Positions 1 through 9,758 are shown, counted from the stretch's first letter. The stretch is DNA of 64,000 nt from Permianibacter sp046297695 (GCA_046297695.1 JBKBHF010000018.1:1-64000), one strand, 5' to 3'. Translations and numbers: made by a program. The notes: a model not told the origin generated them from the letters alone.

Positions 1-58
1 CTTCCGAATACCGCGCCCGCTTGCTTACCACCTTCTTGCTCATGCCTGCTTCCTTCAT
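1..58 (-). CDS. Transposase OrfA, N-terminal fragment (partial)
   Basis: An open frame begins with ATG at 58 (or ATG at 43) and runs off the left edge. Its first residues read MKEAGMSKKVVSKRARYSE, which resembles the basic start of IS3-family OrfA proteins, where a helix-turn-helix (HTH_8/HTH_28) follows. A purine-rich stretch lies before each ATG. Only about 19 residues are visible, so the assignment rests on composition, the RARYSE-type start and the flanking IS-like end. Confidence 0.4.
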   Translation of the reverse strand, partial: MKEAGMSKKVVSKRARYSE

Positions 59-101
59 GGTTCACCTCTGACCAAGTTACTCTCTTATCGAGGTGTCCAC
101 A
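1..101 (-). mobile_element. IS3-like insertion sequence end (partial)
   Basis: Read on the minus strand, a terminal sequence TGTGGACACCTCG (ending near position 101) is followed by about 30 non-coding bases and then a transposase-like start. TGGACACC-type ends followed within about 50 bases by a small basic ORF are typical of IS3-group elements. Only this end is in the window, so the partner inverted repeat and target duplication cannot be checked. The element abuts the 3' end of the RHS gene at 116-1783, which suggests it has something to do with that gene stopping short. The family assignment is an inference from a short stretch. Confidence 0.4.
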
Positions 102-115
102 TCTAGGGGGCAAGA

Positions 116-1783
116 TCAGGTACCGGTGGTGCAGCCAGGGCAAGCGAAGTCCTCTTCGCGCAGCACCCGATCAGCACCATGGCTGCGATCGATCACCAAC
201 AGCGTTTCCCGATAACGGCTTTCGTCCTGATGACGCTGGACCAGTGTGTTACCGGTTTCCAGATACTCCATTGTCACTTTTTCGGCGTGGTTGCCGAGTT
301 CGCTCAAAATGGCGCGGCCCTGATCGTCGTAGCCATATTGCGAATAGCGGTGACCGTTTTCATCGATGATGCCGGTCAGGTGATGCGGAAAGCGACTGTC
401 TTCATACAAATAGGTTTTGGCCGGATTGTCGCTGTCATTTCCGGGCGTTTCATCGGGGAATGTGACCGTCTTCAGATTGCCGTTCGCGTCGTAGGCGTAG
501 CGATACCGTTGACCCGCCGGGTCGACCACGGCGCTCATCTGGCCTTGCGCGTTGTACTCGACCAGGATGGAGCGACCGAATGGTTCGGTTACTCCCGTCA
601 ACCGATAGCCACCATTGCCGTCCTCTTCCCAACGGTACGTGAACACCTGGCCGTTTTTCAGCGTTTTGCTGGCGACTTTGCCGCCGGGGCCGAAGCCATA
701 CTTTTCGCCTTTCGGATTCGACCAGACCCAACTGCCCGTGCTATTTGACAGGCTGCCGTGAGCGGCGGTGCTGGAACTCAATGTTGTTGCTGTGCCGCTG
801 CCCACAAACAGCAAACGGCCACCGTCACCGAAGCGCAGTTCGGCAATCTGCCCATGCGCGGCCTTTTTGACAAAGCCAAAGGTAATGTCGTCCGCTACAA
901 ACCATTGCGGCAAAGCCGATGGTGCTCCGCCAAGCTGCGGCATGCTGCTGTAGTGACGCGTAAAAGACAGCCCCGCTGGGCCGCTGTAGTCGATTTCGGT
1001 TTTCAGCTTTTCGCCGGTTCGGCACGCGATTGGATTTTCCGTTTTGTATTTACTGAACGCGCTGCCACCGGTTTGACAGGATTCCTGCTGCTCGAAATCT
1101 TCGGGGCACTTGTCGGCCTCGTACCAACGCGCAAATGATTTTTCAGGGAAATTTGGTGTGTTGTTACTATCCTGCCCCGGACAAAGCTCTTTGTAACAGT
1201 AGTACTGATCTTCTTCATGATTAAAAAAATACTTCGGCCTGTCAGCTGGGCACGAAACTGAACGATACTCATTGATATGCGCAGTATGAGATGCCAACCG
1301 TATGCTGCAGTCATCTGGCATAACCCCCTTTATGCTGAATTCAACTCGCATACTGTGATTAATGATCGCAGGGCCACCCTTGCCAGACGAGTGCATCCAC
1401 GAAGTCACTTGTTGCTCAACCTCTTCAAACTGCCCCGTAAAGCAGACTCCATTGTTTTCATCAATCTTATTTCTAGTATCCTGCAAGACCTCATAGGCTT
1501 CCACGTAACTCATGTAGCCATGCCCGCCAGAAGGTTGGCCACCACGTATGAATCCTTCTATTGGAGGCAGCTCCGGCGCTGACTCGCCTCCGACTGGCTG
1601 TGGCGTAAAAAAAGTAGATGGATTCCTTATCGCTGGCTGACACTCGATTGTTCTACCGCAGTCCTCAATAGCTGAAGCACTCGCATTCTCGACCAACAAA
1701 ATGTAGAGTATTAGAAGAACCAAAGCGAGACGGAAGCCTTCCCTCACTTTTGATCGGAAAATTACACAATCCACTTCAGACAT
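116..1783 (-). CDS. RHS/YD-repeat secreted protein, C-terminally short
   Basis: 555-residue protein with an N-terminal hydrophobic segment (residues 18-34) that looks like a signal or anchor. A cysteine-rich region follows to about residue 230. From about residue 250 there is an RHS-type N-terminal cap and YD repeats, with motifs such as YNAQGQMSAVVDPAGQRY and YAYDANGNLKTVTFP. RHS proteins normally run to 1,000-1,500 residues with many more YD repeats, a conserved core end and a variable toxin tip; none of these is present. The frame ends at 116-118, about 15 bases from an IS3-like end, so the gene was probably cut by transposition or recombination. Family assignment is strong; whether the product is functional is unknown. 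Confidence 0.8.
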   Translation of the reverse strand: MSEVDCVIFRSKVREGFRLALVLLILYILLVENASASAIEDCGRTIECQPAIRNPSTFFTPQPVGGESAPELPPIEGFIRGGQPSGGHGYMSYVEAYEVLQDTRNKIDENNGVCFTGQFEEVEQQVTSWMHSSGKGGPAIINHSMRVEFSIKGVMPDDCSIRLASHTAHINEYRSVSCPADRPKYFFNHEEDQYYCYKELCPGQDSNNTPNFPEKSFARWYEADKCPEDFEQQESCQTGGSAFSKYKTENPIACRTGEKLKTEIDYSGPAGLSFTRHYSSMPQLGGAPSALPQWFVADDITFGFVKKAAHGQIAELRFGDGGRLLFVGSGTATTLSSSTAAHGSLSNSTGSWVWSNPKGEKYGFGPGGKVASKTLKNGQVFTYRWEEDGNGGYRLTGVTEPFGRSILVEYNAQGQMSAVVDPAGQRYRYAYDANGNLKTVTFPDETPGNDSDNPAKTYLYEDSRFPHHLTGIIDENGHRYSQYGYDDQGRAILSELGNHAEKVTMEYLETGNTLVQRHQDESRYRETLLVIDRSHGADRVLREEDFACPGCTTGT

Positions 1784-2001
1784 ACCTCAGTATTTTTGCC
1801 ATCTGCGCATGGCAGGCCATTCGAACAAAGAACGTCATAAAGCCATTAATTTTCTTAATTAATGCAAAGCAACAGATCTAACCCGCGTAGCCCAGAACAG
1901 GCGCAGCAAGCTCCGGTAACTTTTAGCTTTCCGCTCCGCGTCCAGCTCCACAAAAAGTAAACCCGGGTCATTGCGCCGCAATAACCCGGGCTACAGGGGC
2001 A

Positions 2002-2727
<726 letters not shown>

Positions 2728-2967
2728 GATGAACCGTGCGGGTTGGGTGAGGCCGGCAAGTGGGGTGGCCAGCGCCGGACGGGGCGGCAAGGATAGCGGA
2801 GCAGGTCCGGCCGGCCAAGGTAATCGGGCATATGACACCGGCGGGAAATGCCGGCCCGCTGGTTGACCGGGTCTGTGGCTGGCGCCATGCTCGCAGGTCC
2901 GGTACGCGGGTGCTGGAGAACGCGCATGCGGAGCGCCTTCGCGACATCGGTTCGGGCGGCAGGGTAA

Positions 2968-3004
2968 CCCTCTCCCCGCCCCTCCCCCATCAAGGGGGAG
3001 GGGG
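2968..3004. repeat. C/T-rich hairpin repeat, copy 1
   Basis: In the 427-base gap between terC and acs, a CCCTCTCCCC block is followed by the inverted repeat CCCCTCCCCC / GGGGGAGGGG with loop ATCAA. A closely similar sequence occurs in the opposite orientation at 25961-25997, so this is a dispersed intergenic repeat. The rest of the gap shows no supported gene; it should contain the acs promoter, which I cannot place with confidence. Confidence 0.7.
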
Positions 3005-3154
3005 ATAAACGCCGGTGGCGTCTTGCGAGGTAGCTCCTGCGGAGCGCGTCCACCGGTATGACAGGGAGGGCAATCCTCGCTGCCATCAATCCCATTTTAC
3101 GCCCTCGCTGGCAGGGCAATAACAGTTAACGCCAGCACCATGGAGGAGAGGGAG

Positions 3155-5101
3155 ATGTCCGAACACGTGTATCCGGTCCCGGCAAGTATGGCTGCCCACA
3201 CCAAAGTGACGGCGGCGCTGTACGAGGGCCTGTGCAAGCAGCATGGCGATGAACCGGAGCGATTCTGGGCTGAGCTGGGCCGCCGGTTGGATTGGTTCAA
3301 GCCGTACACGCAGGTAAAGGATGTGAGTTACGCCGCGGAGGATCTGCATATCCGCTGGTACCACGACGGGGAGTTGAATGTCTCCGCCAATTGCCTCGAC
3401 CGCCATCTGGCCAAGCGGGGCAACCAAACGGCACTGATTTGGGAGCCGGACAGCCCGACCGAAGCCGCTCAGCACATCACCTACAACGACTTGCATGCGC
3501 GCGTTTGCAAGCTTGCCAATGCACTGAAAAAGCTCGGCGTAAAGAAAGGTGACCGCGTCACCATTTATTTGCCCATGATTCCGGAAGCGGCAGTGGCCAT
3601 GCTGGCGTGTGCGCGCATTGGTGCCGTGCATTCAGTGGTTTTTGCCGGGTTCTCACCCGAGTCGCTGGCGGGCCGCATTGAAGATTGCCAAAGCAAGATT
3701 GTGATCACGGCAGATGAAGGTTTGCGCGGTGGCAAAACCATTCCGTTGAAAGCGTGGGTAGATACCGCACTGACCAAGAAAGGCACGGAGTGCGTGCAGA
3801 ACGTGGTAGTGGTCAAACGCACGGGCGCGCATTGGCTGGATCACAACGGCCGCGATGTGGCGTACGACACACTCGTGGAAAAAGAGAGCGCCCACTGCCC
3901 GCCCGAAACCATGGGTGCGGAAGATCCGCTCTTTATCCTTTACACCTCCGGCTCGACCGGCAAACCGAAAGGCGTGCTGCACACCAGCGGCGGTTATCTG
4001 GTCTGGGCCTCGTTCACCCATGAGGTGGTGTTCGATTACCACGACGGCGACGTGCACTGGTGCACCGCCGATGTCGGCTGGATCACCGGCCACAGTTACG
4101 TGGTGTACGGCCCACTCGCCAATGGTGCGATCTCGCTGATGTTTGAAGGCGTGCCGCAGTACCCGGATTTCTCGCGGTTCTGGCATGTGGTGGACAAGCA
4201 CAAGGTCAATATTTTCTACACCGCGCCAACGGCGATCCGCGCGCTGATGCGGGAAGGTGAAGCGCCGGTGCAGTCGTCATCGCGCGCCTCGCTGAAACTG
4301 CTTGGCACGGTCGGCGAGCCGATCAACCCGGAAGCCTGGGAGTGGTATCACCGGGTGGTCGGCAACGGCAAACTGGCGATTGTCGACACCTGGTGGCAAA
4401 CCGAAACCGGCGGCATCTTGATTTCGCCGCTGCCGGGCGCGACCGCGCTGAAACCCGGCTCGGCGACCAAACCGCTGCCCGGCGTGCTGCCGGCCATTGT
4501 CGATGCCAATGGCGTCATCCAGCACGGCGAAGTCAGCGGCAATCTGGTGCTGCTGGATTCCTGGCCGGGGCAGATGCGCACCGTCTATGGCGACCACCAG
4601 CGCTTCATCGACACCTATTTCAAGACCTACCCCGGCATGTACTTCACCGGCGATGGCGCCCGCCGCGATGCCGATGGTTATTACTGGATCACCGGCCGGG
4701 TCGATGACGTGCTGAACGTCTCCGGCCACCGCATCGGCACCGCCGAGGTCGAAAGCGCGCTGGTCGCGCACCATCTGGTCGCCGAAGCGGCGGTGGTCGG
4801 CTGCCCGCACGACATCAAGGGTCAGGGCATTTACGCCTACGTGACGCTGAAGCAAGGTGTCGAAGGCACGCCGGAACTGGTCGAGGCGCTGCGCCAGACG
4901 GTGGCGCGCGAGATTGGCGCCATCGCCAAACCGGACTTCATTCAATGGGCACCCGGTCTGCCGAAAACCCGGTCCGGCAAGATCATGCGCCGCATCCTGC
5001 GCAAGATCGCCGAAAACGAGTACAGCAACCTCGGCGATATCAGCACGCTGGCCGACCCCTCGGTGGTGCAGCAGCTGATCGACAACCGGCTGGTGCGCTG
5101 A
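3155..5101 (+). CDS. acs: Acetyl-CoA synthetase (acetate-CoA ligase)
   Basis: 648-residue cytoplasmic AMP-forming enzyme that activates acetate to acetyl-CoA through acetyl-adenylate. The ATG at 3155 is chosen over the one at 3140 because GGAGGAGAGGGAG sits directly in front of it and overlaps the earlier ATG. It carries the P-loop-like motif YTSGSTGKPKGV, the adenylate-binding stretch DTWWQTETGG, the hinge region TGRVDDVLNVSGHRIGT and the C-terminal KTRSGKIMRRILRKI, whose first lysine after SG is the catalytic residue silenced by acetylation in Acs enzymes. Length is close to E. coli Acs (652). The gene is monocistronic; phaR follows after about 300 bases. Confidence is high. Confidence 0.97.
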   Translation: MSEHVYPVPASMAAHTKVTAALYEGLCKQHGDEPERFWAELGRRLDWFKPYTQVKDVSYAAEDLHIRWYHDGELNVSANCLDRHLAKRGNQTALIWEPDSPTEAAQHITYNDLHARVCKLANALKKLGVKKGDRVTIYLPMIPEAAVAMLACARIGAVHSVVFAGFSPESLAGRIEDCQSKIVITADEGLRGGKTIPLKAWVDTALTKKGTECVQNVVVVKRTGAHWLDHNGRDVAYDTLVEKESAHCPPETMGAEDPLFILYTSGSTGKPKGVLHTSGGYLVWASFTHEVVFDYHDGDVHWCTADVGWITGHSYVVYGPLANGAISLMFEGVPQYPDFSRFWHVVDKHKVNIFYTAPTAIRALMREGEAPVQSSSRASLKLLGTVGEPINPEAWEWYHRVVGNGKLAIVDTWWQTETGGILISPLPGATALKPGSATKPLPGVLPAIVDANGVIQHGEVSGNLVLLDSWPGQMRTVYGDHQRFIDTYFKTYPGMYFTGDGARRDADGYYWITGRVDDVLNVSGHRIGTAEVESALVAHHLVAEAAVVGCPHDIKGQGIYAYVTLKQGVEGTPELVEALRQTVAREIGAIAKPDFIQWAPGLPKTRSGKIMRRILRKIAENEYSNLGDISTLADPSVVQQLIDNRLVR

Positions 5102-5403
5102 CCGCACCGACATCATGCCCACGCCGCGGGCGCCAAGGGATTGGCGGCCGCGGCTGGCGACAAGCCCGGGCAAAAACGTCAAACTTTCGTCATCAAATCG
5201 CCAAGTTAGCGCGGCGTTTCTTGCAGGGGCACAATGCGCCAAAGAACTGGCACGTCAGAAATACTTGTGCCGGGCAGCGGCGCTGAATATCCTCAGGTGC
5301 TGCGCCGTGGATATGGCGCAGACGATTAGCGCTTTCCCGAGCGGCAAAACCGTCCCAACAAGAACGGGACTCGCACAACATGGAGCTGGAGTGTTACGTG
5401 GAA
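5102..5403. other. Intergenic region acs-phaR, no gene seen
   Basis: About 300 bases between acs and phaR. Open frames here have no recognisable protein character. I see no strong terminator with a U-run after acs. The phaR promoter presumably lies here but no convincing -35/-10 pair stands out. Confidence 0.4.
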
Positions 5404-5895
5404 ATGTCCGACATCCGCACGATCAAGAAGTACCCGAACCGCCGGCTCTATGACACGGCCATCAGCAGCTATGTCACGCTCAATGACATCAAAGAGCTGG
5501 TGATGACGTATACCCCGTTCCGGGTGGTCGATGCCAAAACCGACGACGATCTGACCCGCGCCACGCTGCTGCAAATCATTGCCGAAGAAGAAGAAAAAGG
5601 CAGCCCGATTTTCAGCACCGACATTCTCTGCCATTGCATCCGGATGTACGGCGACTCGATGCAAGGCATGGCCGGCCGCTTTCTCGAACAGAGCATGAAG
5701 CTGTTCGAAAGCCAGCGCCGCGACGCCACCGATCCGATCAAGGCCATGTGGACCGCCAACCCGATGCAGTTCATGCAGAACATCGCCGAGCAGAACCTCA
5801 ACATGCTCAAGACGATGCAGCGCAATTTCTTCAGCACCGAGCCGGCGCGCAAGAACCCCGAGCCGGAGCCGGGCGAGCCGGCCGACAAGAGCTGA
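5404..5895 (+). CDS. phaR: Polyhydroxyalkanoate synthesis repressor PhaR
   Basis: 163-residue regulator of polyhydroxyalkanoate granule genes. The N-terminal PHB/PHA accumulation regulator DNA-binding domain is plain (RTIKKYPNRRLYDT, then SSYVTLNDIKELV), followed by the PHB_acc domain and an acidic, proline-rich tail. The ATG at 5404 (MSDIRT) is preferred because it places the product at the usual PhaR start; the ATG at 5380 is also in frame. In known systems PhaR represses phasin and synthase genes and is released by binding PHA. No pha synthase is in the window, so its targets lie elsewhere. A strong terminator follows. Confidence 0.92.
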   Translation: MSDIRTIKKYPNRRLYDTAISSYVTLNDIKELVMTYTPFRVVDAKTDDDLTRATLLQIIAEEEEKGSPIFSTDILCHCIRMYGDSMQGMAGRFLEQSMKLFESQRRDATDPIKAMWTANPMQFMQNIAEQNLNMLKTMQRNFFSTEPARKNPEPEPGEPADKS

Positions 5896-5937
5896 GCAAA
5901 CGCTGCGCCTGCACCAAAAGCGTTTCATGCCGCCGTC

Positions 5938-5969
5938 AAACAAACGCCCGCCCCGCGGGCGTTTGTTTT
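5938..5969 (+). terminator. Rho-independent terminator after phaR
   Basis: Perfect 14-bp inverted repeat AAACAAACGCCCGC / GCGGGCGTTTGTTT with a CCC loop, ending in a short T-run. It lies 42 bases after the phaR stop. The A-rich left arm also gives a T-run on the opposite strand, so it could act in both directions. It lies inside a longer open frame upstream of the MCP gene, which argues that the real MCP start is downstream of it. Confidence 0.9.
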
Positions 5970-6121
5970 GCCGTACGGGCCCCCCCACGCCACTCGTCGC
6001 CACCATGGCGGTATTGGTCCCGGTTACAGCCGCCATGCCGCCGATGCCGGTTGACATTGCAAAACCGGCTTCCGCTGCTATGGTTTTCAGAGGTTTCGTC
6101 TGCGTCACCTCGGGAGCTTCT

Positions 6122-7258
6122 TTGTCGATAGTCATTCGCATTACGCTCGGCACCGTCGCTGGCGTCGTGCTCGGCCTGCTTTGCCAGTGGCTGGTGGGCT
6201 ACAGCTGGCTCAGCATCGGCCTGACCGGCGTGGCAGCGGCATGGGTCAGCTATCCCCGCACAACCTTGGTGCCGGCGGCCCCACCGCCGACCGGGGAGCG
6301 CGCTTCGATCACACTCGACCCGCTACTGGCAGTGAGCCAGCACGCCCAGCGCCAGTGCGAGGATGCCAACACCACCAGTCAGCAACTGAACGTGCTGCTT
6401 GAAGACGCGATCGGGCGGCTGACCAGAAGTTTTCTGCATCTGGAGCAGATGGCGCGCCAGCAGCGCGAACTGGCATTGCAGCTCAGCCGCCAGCAGCAAG
6501 CGGCCAGTGACGAACAGGAAGCGGTCGATTTCCACCAGTTCATTGAGGAAACCTCGCAGACCCTGGCGGTGTTTGTCGAGGCGACTGTCGAGATCAGCCA
6601 TGCCTCGGTGCAACTCGTTGATCGGGTCGGCAATATCAGCAAGCTGATGGGCGCGATTCTGCGCGCCGTTCAAGACATCGACTCCATCGCCAGCCAGACC
6701 AATTTGCTCGCCTTGAATGCCGCCATCGAAGCTGCCCGCGCCGGTGAGGCCGGCCGCGGCTTCGCCGTGGTCGCCGATGAAGTGCGGGCGCTGTCCAACC
6801 GCTCGACCGGCTTCAGTCAGGAGATCCGTCGCGTCATCGGCGACATTGAAAAGGCGGTCAATGAAGTCGAAACCAGCATCAGCTCATTGGCCTCGCGCGA
6901 CATGTCGTTTGCCATCACCTCGAAGAAAAGAGTACAGACCATGATGCAGCGACTCAGCCAGCTCGACAGTGCCGATCGGCAGGCCGCTGAACATCTGCAA
7001 CAGATCACCAGCGAGGTGAATCAGGCCATTGGCCAGGCCGTGATTGGTTTGCAATTTCAAGATCTGGCCCGGCAATTGATCAGCCGGCTGCAAACCCGGG
7101 TTGAGCAACTGGCGAGCACCCATCAGGTCGTGACCAGGGCCTGCCAGCAGCAAAGCCTGGCATTGCTGCAAGCCGTCAATGTCGCTGACGATGCCAGCCC
7201 CCAGCATCAGCCGGTGTCCCAGCGCAACCTCAGCAGCGGAGACATTGATCTTTTCTAA
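6122..7258 (+). CDS. Methyl-accepting chemotaxis protein without a large sensor domain
   Basis: About 378-residue chemoreceptor-like protein. The TTG at 6122 is chosen because GGGAG lies 5 bases upstream and the frame further up runs through the phaR terminator. Two adjacent membrane segments (about residues 3-45) form a hairpin with almost no periplasmic loop. The rest is a cytoplasmic coiled coil with the hairpin tip motif (DSIASQTNLLALNAAIEAAR, then AGRGFAVVADEVRAL) that contacts CheA and CheW. It has no HAMP or ligand domain, so it probably senses something in or at the membrane or inside the cell. It heads the che cluster, 19 bases before the STAS gene. Confidence 0.88.
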   Translation: MSIVIRITLGTVAGVVLGLLCQWLVGYSWLSIGLTGVAAAWVSYPRTTLVPAAPPPTGERASITLDPLLAVSQHAQRQCEDANTTSQQLNVLLEDAIGRLTRSFLHLEQMARQQRELALQLSRQQQAASDEQEAVDFHQFIEETSQTLAVFVEATVEISHASVQLVDRVGNISKLMGAILRAVQDIDSIASQTNLLALNAAIEAARAGEAGRGFAVVADEVRALSNRSTGFSQEIRRVIGDIEKAVNEVETSISSLASRDMSFAITSKKRVQTMMQRLSQLDSADRQAAEHLQQITSEVNQAIGQAVIGLQFQDLARQLISRLQTRVEQLASTHQVVTRACQQQSLALLQAVNVADDASPQHQPVSQRNLSSGDIDLF

Positions 7259-7277
7259 CGTTCACCGGAGCCCGGCC

Positions 7278-7565
7278 ATGACCGACAGCACCATCGTCAT
7301 TCGCCTGCAAAGCAAGTTCGACTTTGCCTGGTTTGCCCGCTTCAAGGATCTGTATGAACCGGCCCTTGCCAACCCGGCCATCAAGGAAATCATCGTCAAC
7401 TTTGCTGACGTCAGCTATATCGACAGCTCGGCGCTCGGCATGTTGATGCTGTTGAAGGAAAAAGCCGAGGCGGTCGGCAAGACGGTGCGACTCGCGCAAT
7501 GCCACGGCTATGCCAAAGAACTACTCACTGTCGCCAACTTCCAAAGCAAGTTTCCGATGGATTAA
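7278..7565 (+). CDS. STAS-domain anti-sigma factor antagonist (HsbA-like)
   Basis: 95-residue single STAS domain. The ATG at 7278 has CGGAG upstream and gives MTDSTIVIRLQSKFD. The motif VSYIDSSALGMLMLLKEKA contains the serine that is reversibly phosphorylated in SpoIIAA/HsbA-type proteins. It sits 3 bases before the REC-PP2C-HATPase gene, the same pairing as HsbA with HsbR in Pseudomonas. The expected role is a switch: unphosphorylated or phosphorylated forms bind an anti-sigma factor or another partner. The partner is not identifiable here. Confidence 0.85.
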   Translation: MTDSTIVIRLQSKFDFAWFARFKDLYEPALANPAIKEIIVNFADVSYIDSSALGMLMLLKEKAEAVGKTVRLAQCHGYAKELLTVANFQSKFPMD

Positions 7566-7568
7566 GCC

Positions 7569-9248
7569 ATGGCAGCGGCCGCACCGTTAAGAATCCTGAT
7601 CATCGAGGACGACCCCCTTCAGCAGACATTGCTGCGTTCACTGATGGAAGCGGCGGGCTACACAGTGGTGAGCACCGATACCGGCCAAGGCGCATTGGCA
7701 CACTTTGAGCACATTCCACCCGATGTGGTGCTGCTGGATTATGAACTGCCGGACATATCCGGCCGCGATCTTGTCCGTGAACTGCGTCAGCGTCAGCAGG
7801 ATTGGTTACCCATCCTTTTTCTCAGCGCCCATAACGATATCGAGGTGCAGCGCGATTGCCTGCTTTCCGGTGGTGATGACTTCATTGTCAAACCCTACGA
7901 CTTCACCATTCTCGACGCAAAGATTCAATCGCTGTGCCGAGTAGCAGCATTGCAACAGCAAATCAGAAAACAAGCAGCGCAACTCCAGGCACATCTGGAC
8001 GCCGACGCCGAGGAGGCTGAGGCAGCGCATTACCTATACAGTCGGCTGACGAGCACAAACGAGCACACGGTTGCTGGATGCAGCCAGTGGCTCCAACCCG
8101 CCAGCAAATTCAGCGGCGATATCATCTGTACTGCAACCGGCAGCAATGGCCACCATTATTTGTTGTTAGCCGACGCCACCGGCCATGGGTTGTCGGCAGC
8201 CATCGGACTGATCCCGGTCTCACAAGTTTTCTACTCCATGAGCCGCAAGGGGCATCAACTCAGCCGTATCGTGCGAGAAATGAATTTACAGGTGCGTCGT
8301 TTTACCCCGGTCTACCGTTTTGTCGCCGCCATCGTCGTCGAGATTGACCCGTTCACCCAACGGCTTGATGTCTGGAACGGCGGCATGCCAGCCGGGCTGA
8401 AAATCCAACAAAAAGACAACACACAGTTAACATTTCCGTCTCGGCATGTCGCCCTTGGCTTGAGCATGGATGAAGAATTCAACTCCGATGTTGAAAGTGC
8501 GCCGTATGAACCGGGCGACCCGTTGTTGCTGTACTCGGACGGTCTTTGTGATGCCGAGAACTCGCAGGGCGTGCGGCTCGGCTCGACCGCGTTGGAACAG
8601 TTGCTGCAGGAGCACGGTAAGCAGCTGACACTTGCTCATGTCCAAAACTTGCTCTATCAACATTTGGCCGGGGTTGTCGCCCACGATGATGTGGCAGTCG
8701 TGCTTTGCCGGCTTTCGATGGAAGAAGCCGATGCGCCGACGGCGCAGAATGCGCCACGTCGACTGCCGGCCGAATGCGCTTTGACCTTGCGCTTGCACGA
8801 CCAACTGATCGGCGAATTCGAGCTGGTTCCTACCGTTGTTGAGTGGTGTCGCCGTGCAGGTGTCAGGGAAGCCGCAATTGCCCGCTTGCACACCGTGCTG
8901 ACGGAGCTGGTCACCAATGCCATCGATCACGGCATCTTGCTGTTGGACAGCCAACTGAAAGTCGGACCGGTTGGATTTTTCCGTTACCTTGAGGAGCGTG
9001 CCAGCCGCCTGTATCAGCTGCACGACAAACAGCTGGAGGTTCATATTGCACTGCAAAATGACGCCGTTGGTGCGGTAGCGCATATCTCGGTTTCCGATAG
9101 CGGACCTGGATTTCAATATCAGCACACCGAGGCAAAGACGGAGGAGACTGCACAATCCGGCCGAGGCCTGAGGTTGGTCCGCGAGCTGACGGAGTCGCTG
9201 TCATTCCAGGGCAATGGGAGCAAGGTCAACGCCCGACTCCGCATCTAG
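7569..9248 (+). CDS. Response regulator with PP2C phosphatase and HATPase kinase domains (HsbR-like)
   Basis: 559-residue cytoplasmic protein with three modules. A receiver domain (1-125) has the acidic pair EDD, a phosphoacceptor in VVLLDYELPD and the conserved lysine in FIVKPYD. A SpoIIE/PP2C serine phosphatase (about 145-385) has metal-binding aspartates in SGD, LLADATGHG, LLYSDG and AHDDVAVVL. A GHKL anti-sigma-type kinase domain (about 400-559) carries VLTELVTNAIDHG and SDSGPGF. This is the HsbR architecture: phosphorylation of the receiver is thought to switch the enzyme between kinase and phosphatase on the STAS partner encoded just upstream. Its place in the cluster suggests CheA phosphorylates the receiver (inference). 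Confidence 0.88.
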   Translation: MAAAAPLRILIIEDDPLQQTLLRSLMEAAGYTVVSTDTGQGALAHFEHIPPDVVLLDYELPDISGRDLVRELRQRQQDWLPILFLSAHNDIEVQRDCLLSGGDDFIVKPYDFTILDAKIQSLCRVAALQQQIRKQAAQLQAHLDADAEEAEAAHYLYSRLTSTNEHTVAGCSQWLQPASKFSGDIICTATGSNGHHYLLLADATGHGLSAAIGLIPVSQVFYSMSRKGHQLSRIVREMNLQVRRFTPVYRFVAAIVVEIDPFTQRLDVWNGGMPAGLKIQQKDNTQLTFPSRHVALGLSMDEEFNSDVESAPYEPGDPLLLYSDGLCDAENSQGVRLGSTALEQLLQEHGKQLTLAHVQNLLYQHLAGVVAHDDVAVVLCRLSMEEADAPTAQNAPRRLPAECALTLRLHDQLIGEFELVPTVVEWCRRAGVREAAIARLHTVLTELVTNAIDHGILLLDSQLKVGPVGFFRYLEERASRLYQLHDKQLEVHIALQNDAVGAVAHISVSDSGPGFQYQHTEAKTEETAQSGRGLRLVRELTESLSFQGNGSKVNARLRI

Positions 9249-9378
9249 TTGCCCGCCACCGGAATGCTGGCGGCGGTTGATCAATGGCAAAAGCCAACTA
9301 CGCTTCAAGAACGACAGTTCAGGCCCTGCTGGTGCGGTTGCTTTGACAGGGATGACGTCGCCATTTTTGGGTGCTTTC

Positions 9379-9741
9379 ATGAAACACATCCTGATTGTCG
9401 ATGATTCCTCTTCCATTCGTCAGATGGTGGCATTCACCCTGAAAACTGCCGGTTATCAGGTGACCGAGGCCATCGATGGCGCCGATGGTTTGAACAAGGC
9501 CAAAACCGGCCGCTTTGATTGTGTGTTCACGGACCAGAACATGCCCAACATGGACGGTTTGACTTTGATCAAATCCCTGCGGGCACTGCCGGCTTACAGC
9601 AGCACGCCAATTCTTGTGTTGACGACCGAAGCCAGTGATCAGATGAAGATGGCCGGCCGCGCGGCCGGCGCCACCGGCTGGATGGTCAAGCCCTTCGACC
9701 CGAACAAATTGCTGGAAGTGGTCAAGAAAGTCATGCCCTGA
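9379..9741 (+). CDS. cheY: Chemotaxis response regulator CheY
   Basis: 120-residue single receiver domain. The start MKHILIVDDSSSIRQMV is the normal CheY start; the longer open frame upstream has no protein character. The acidic pair is DD in VDDSS, the phosphoacceptor aspartate is in FTDQNMPNMDG, the conserved Thr is in LVLTTEAS and the Lys in WMVKPFDPNKL. It lies 17 bases before cheA. It may act on a flagellar motor or on another output, since the cluster is of an alternative type and no flagellar genes are present. Confidence 0.93.
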   Translation: MKHILIVDDSSSIRQMVAFTLKTAGYQVTEAIDGADGLNKAKTGRFDCVFTDQNMPNMDGLTLIKSLRALPAYSSTPILVLTTEASDQMKMAGRAAGATGWMVKPFDPNKLLEVVKKVMP

Positions 9742-9758
9742 CGCCGCAAGGATGCGTT

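Noticed and set aside
2728..3154. Riboswitch ahead of the first TerC gene
   Set aside because: The GGGGAGTAG and GACCTTTGCC hallmarks seen at 22911-23030 are absent here.
4277..5242. Long minus-strand open frame opposite acs
   Set aside because: It is antisense to a certain gene, has no family character, and is explained by GC-rich codon use in acs.
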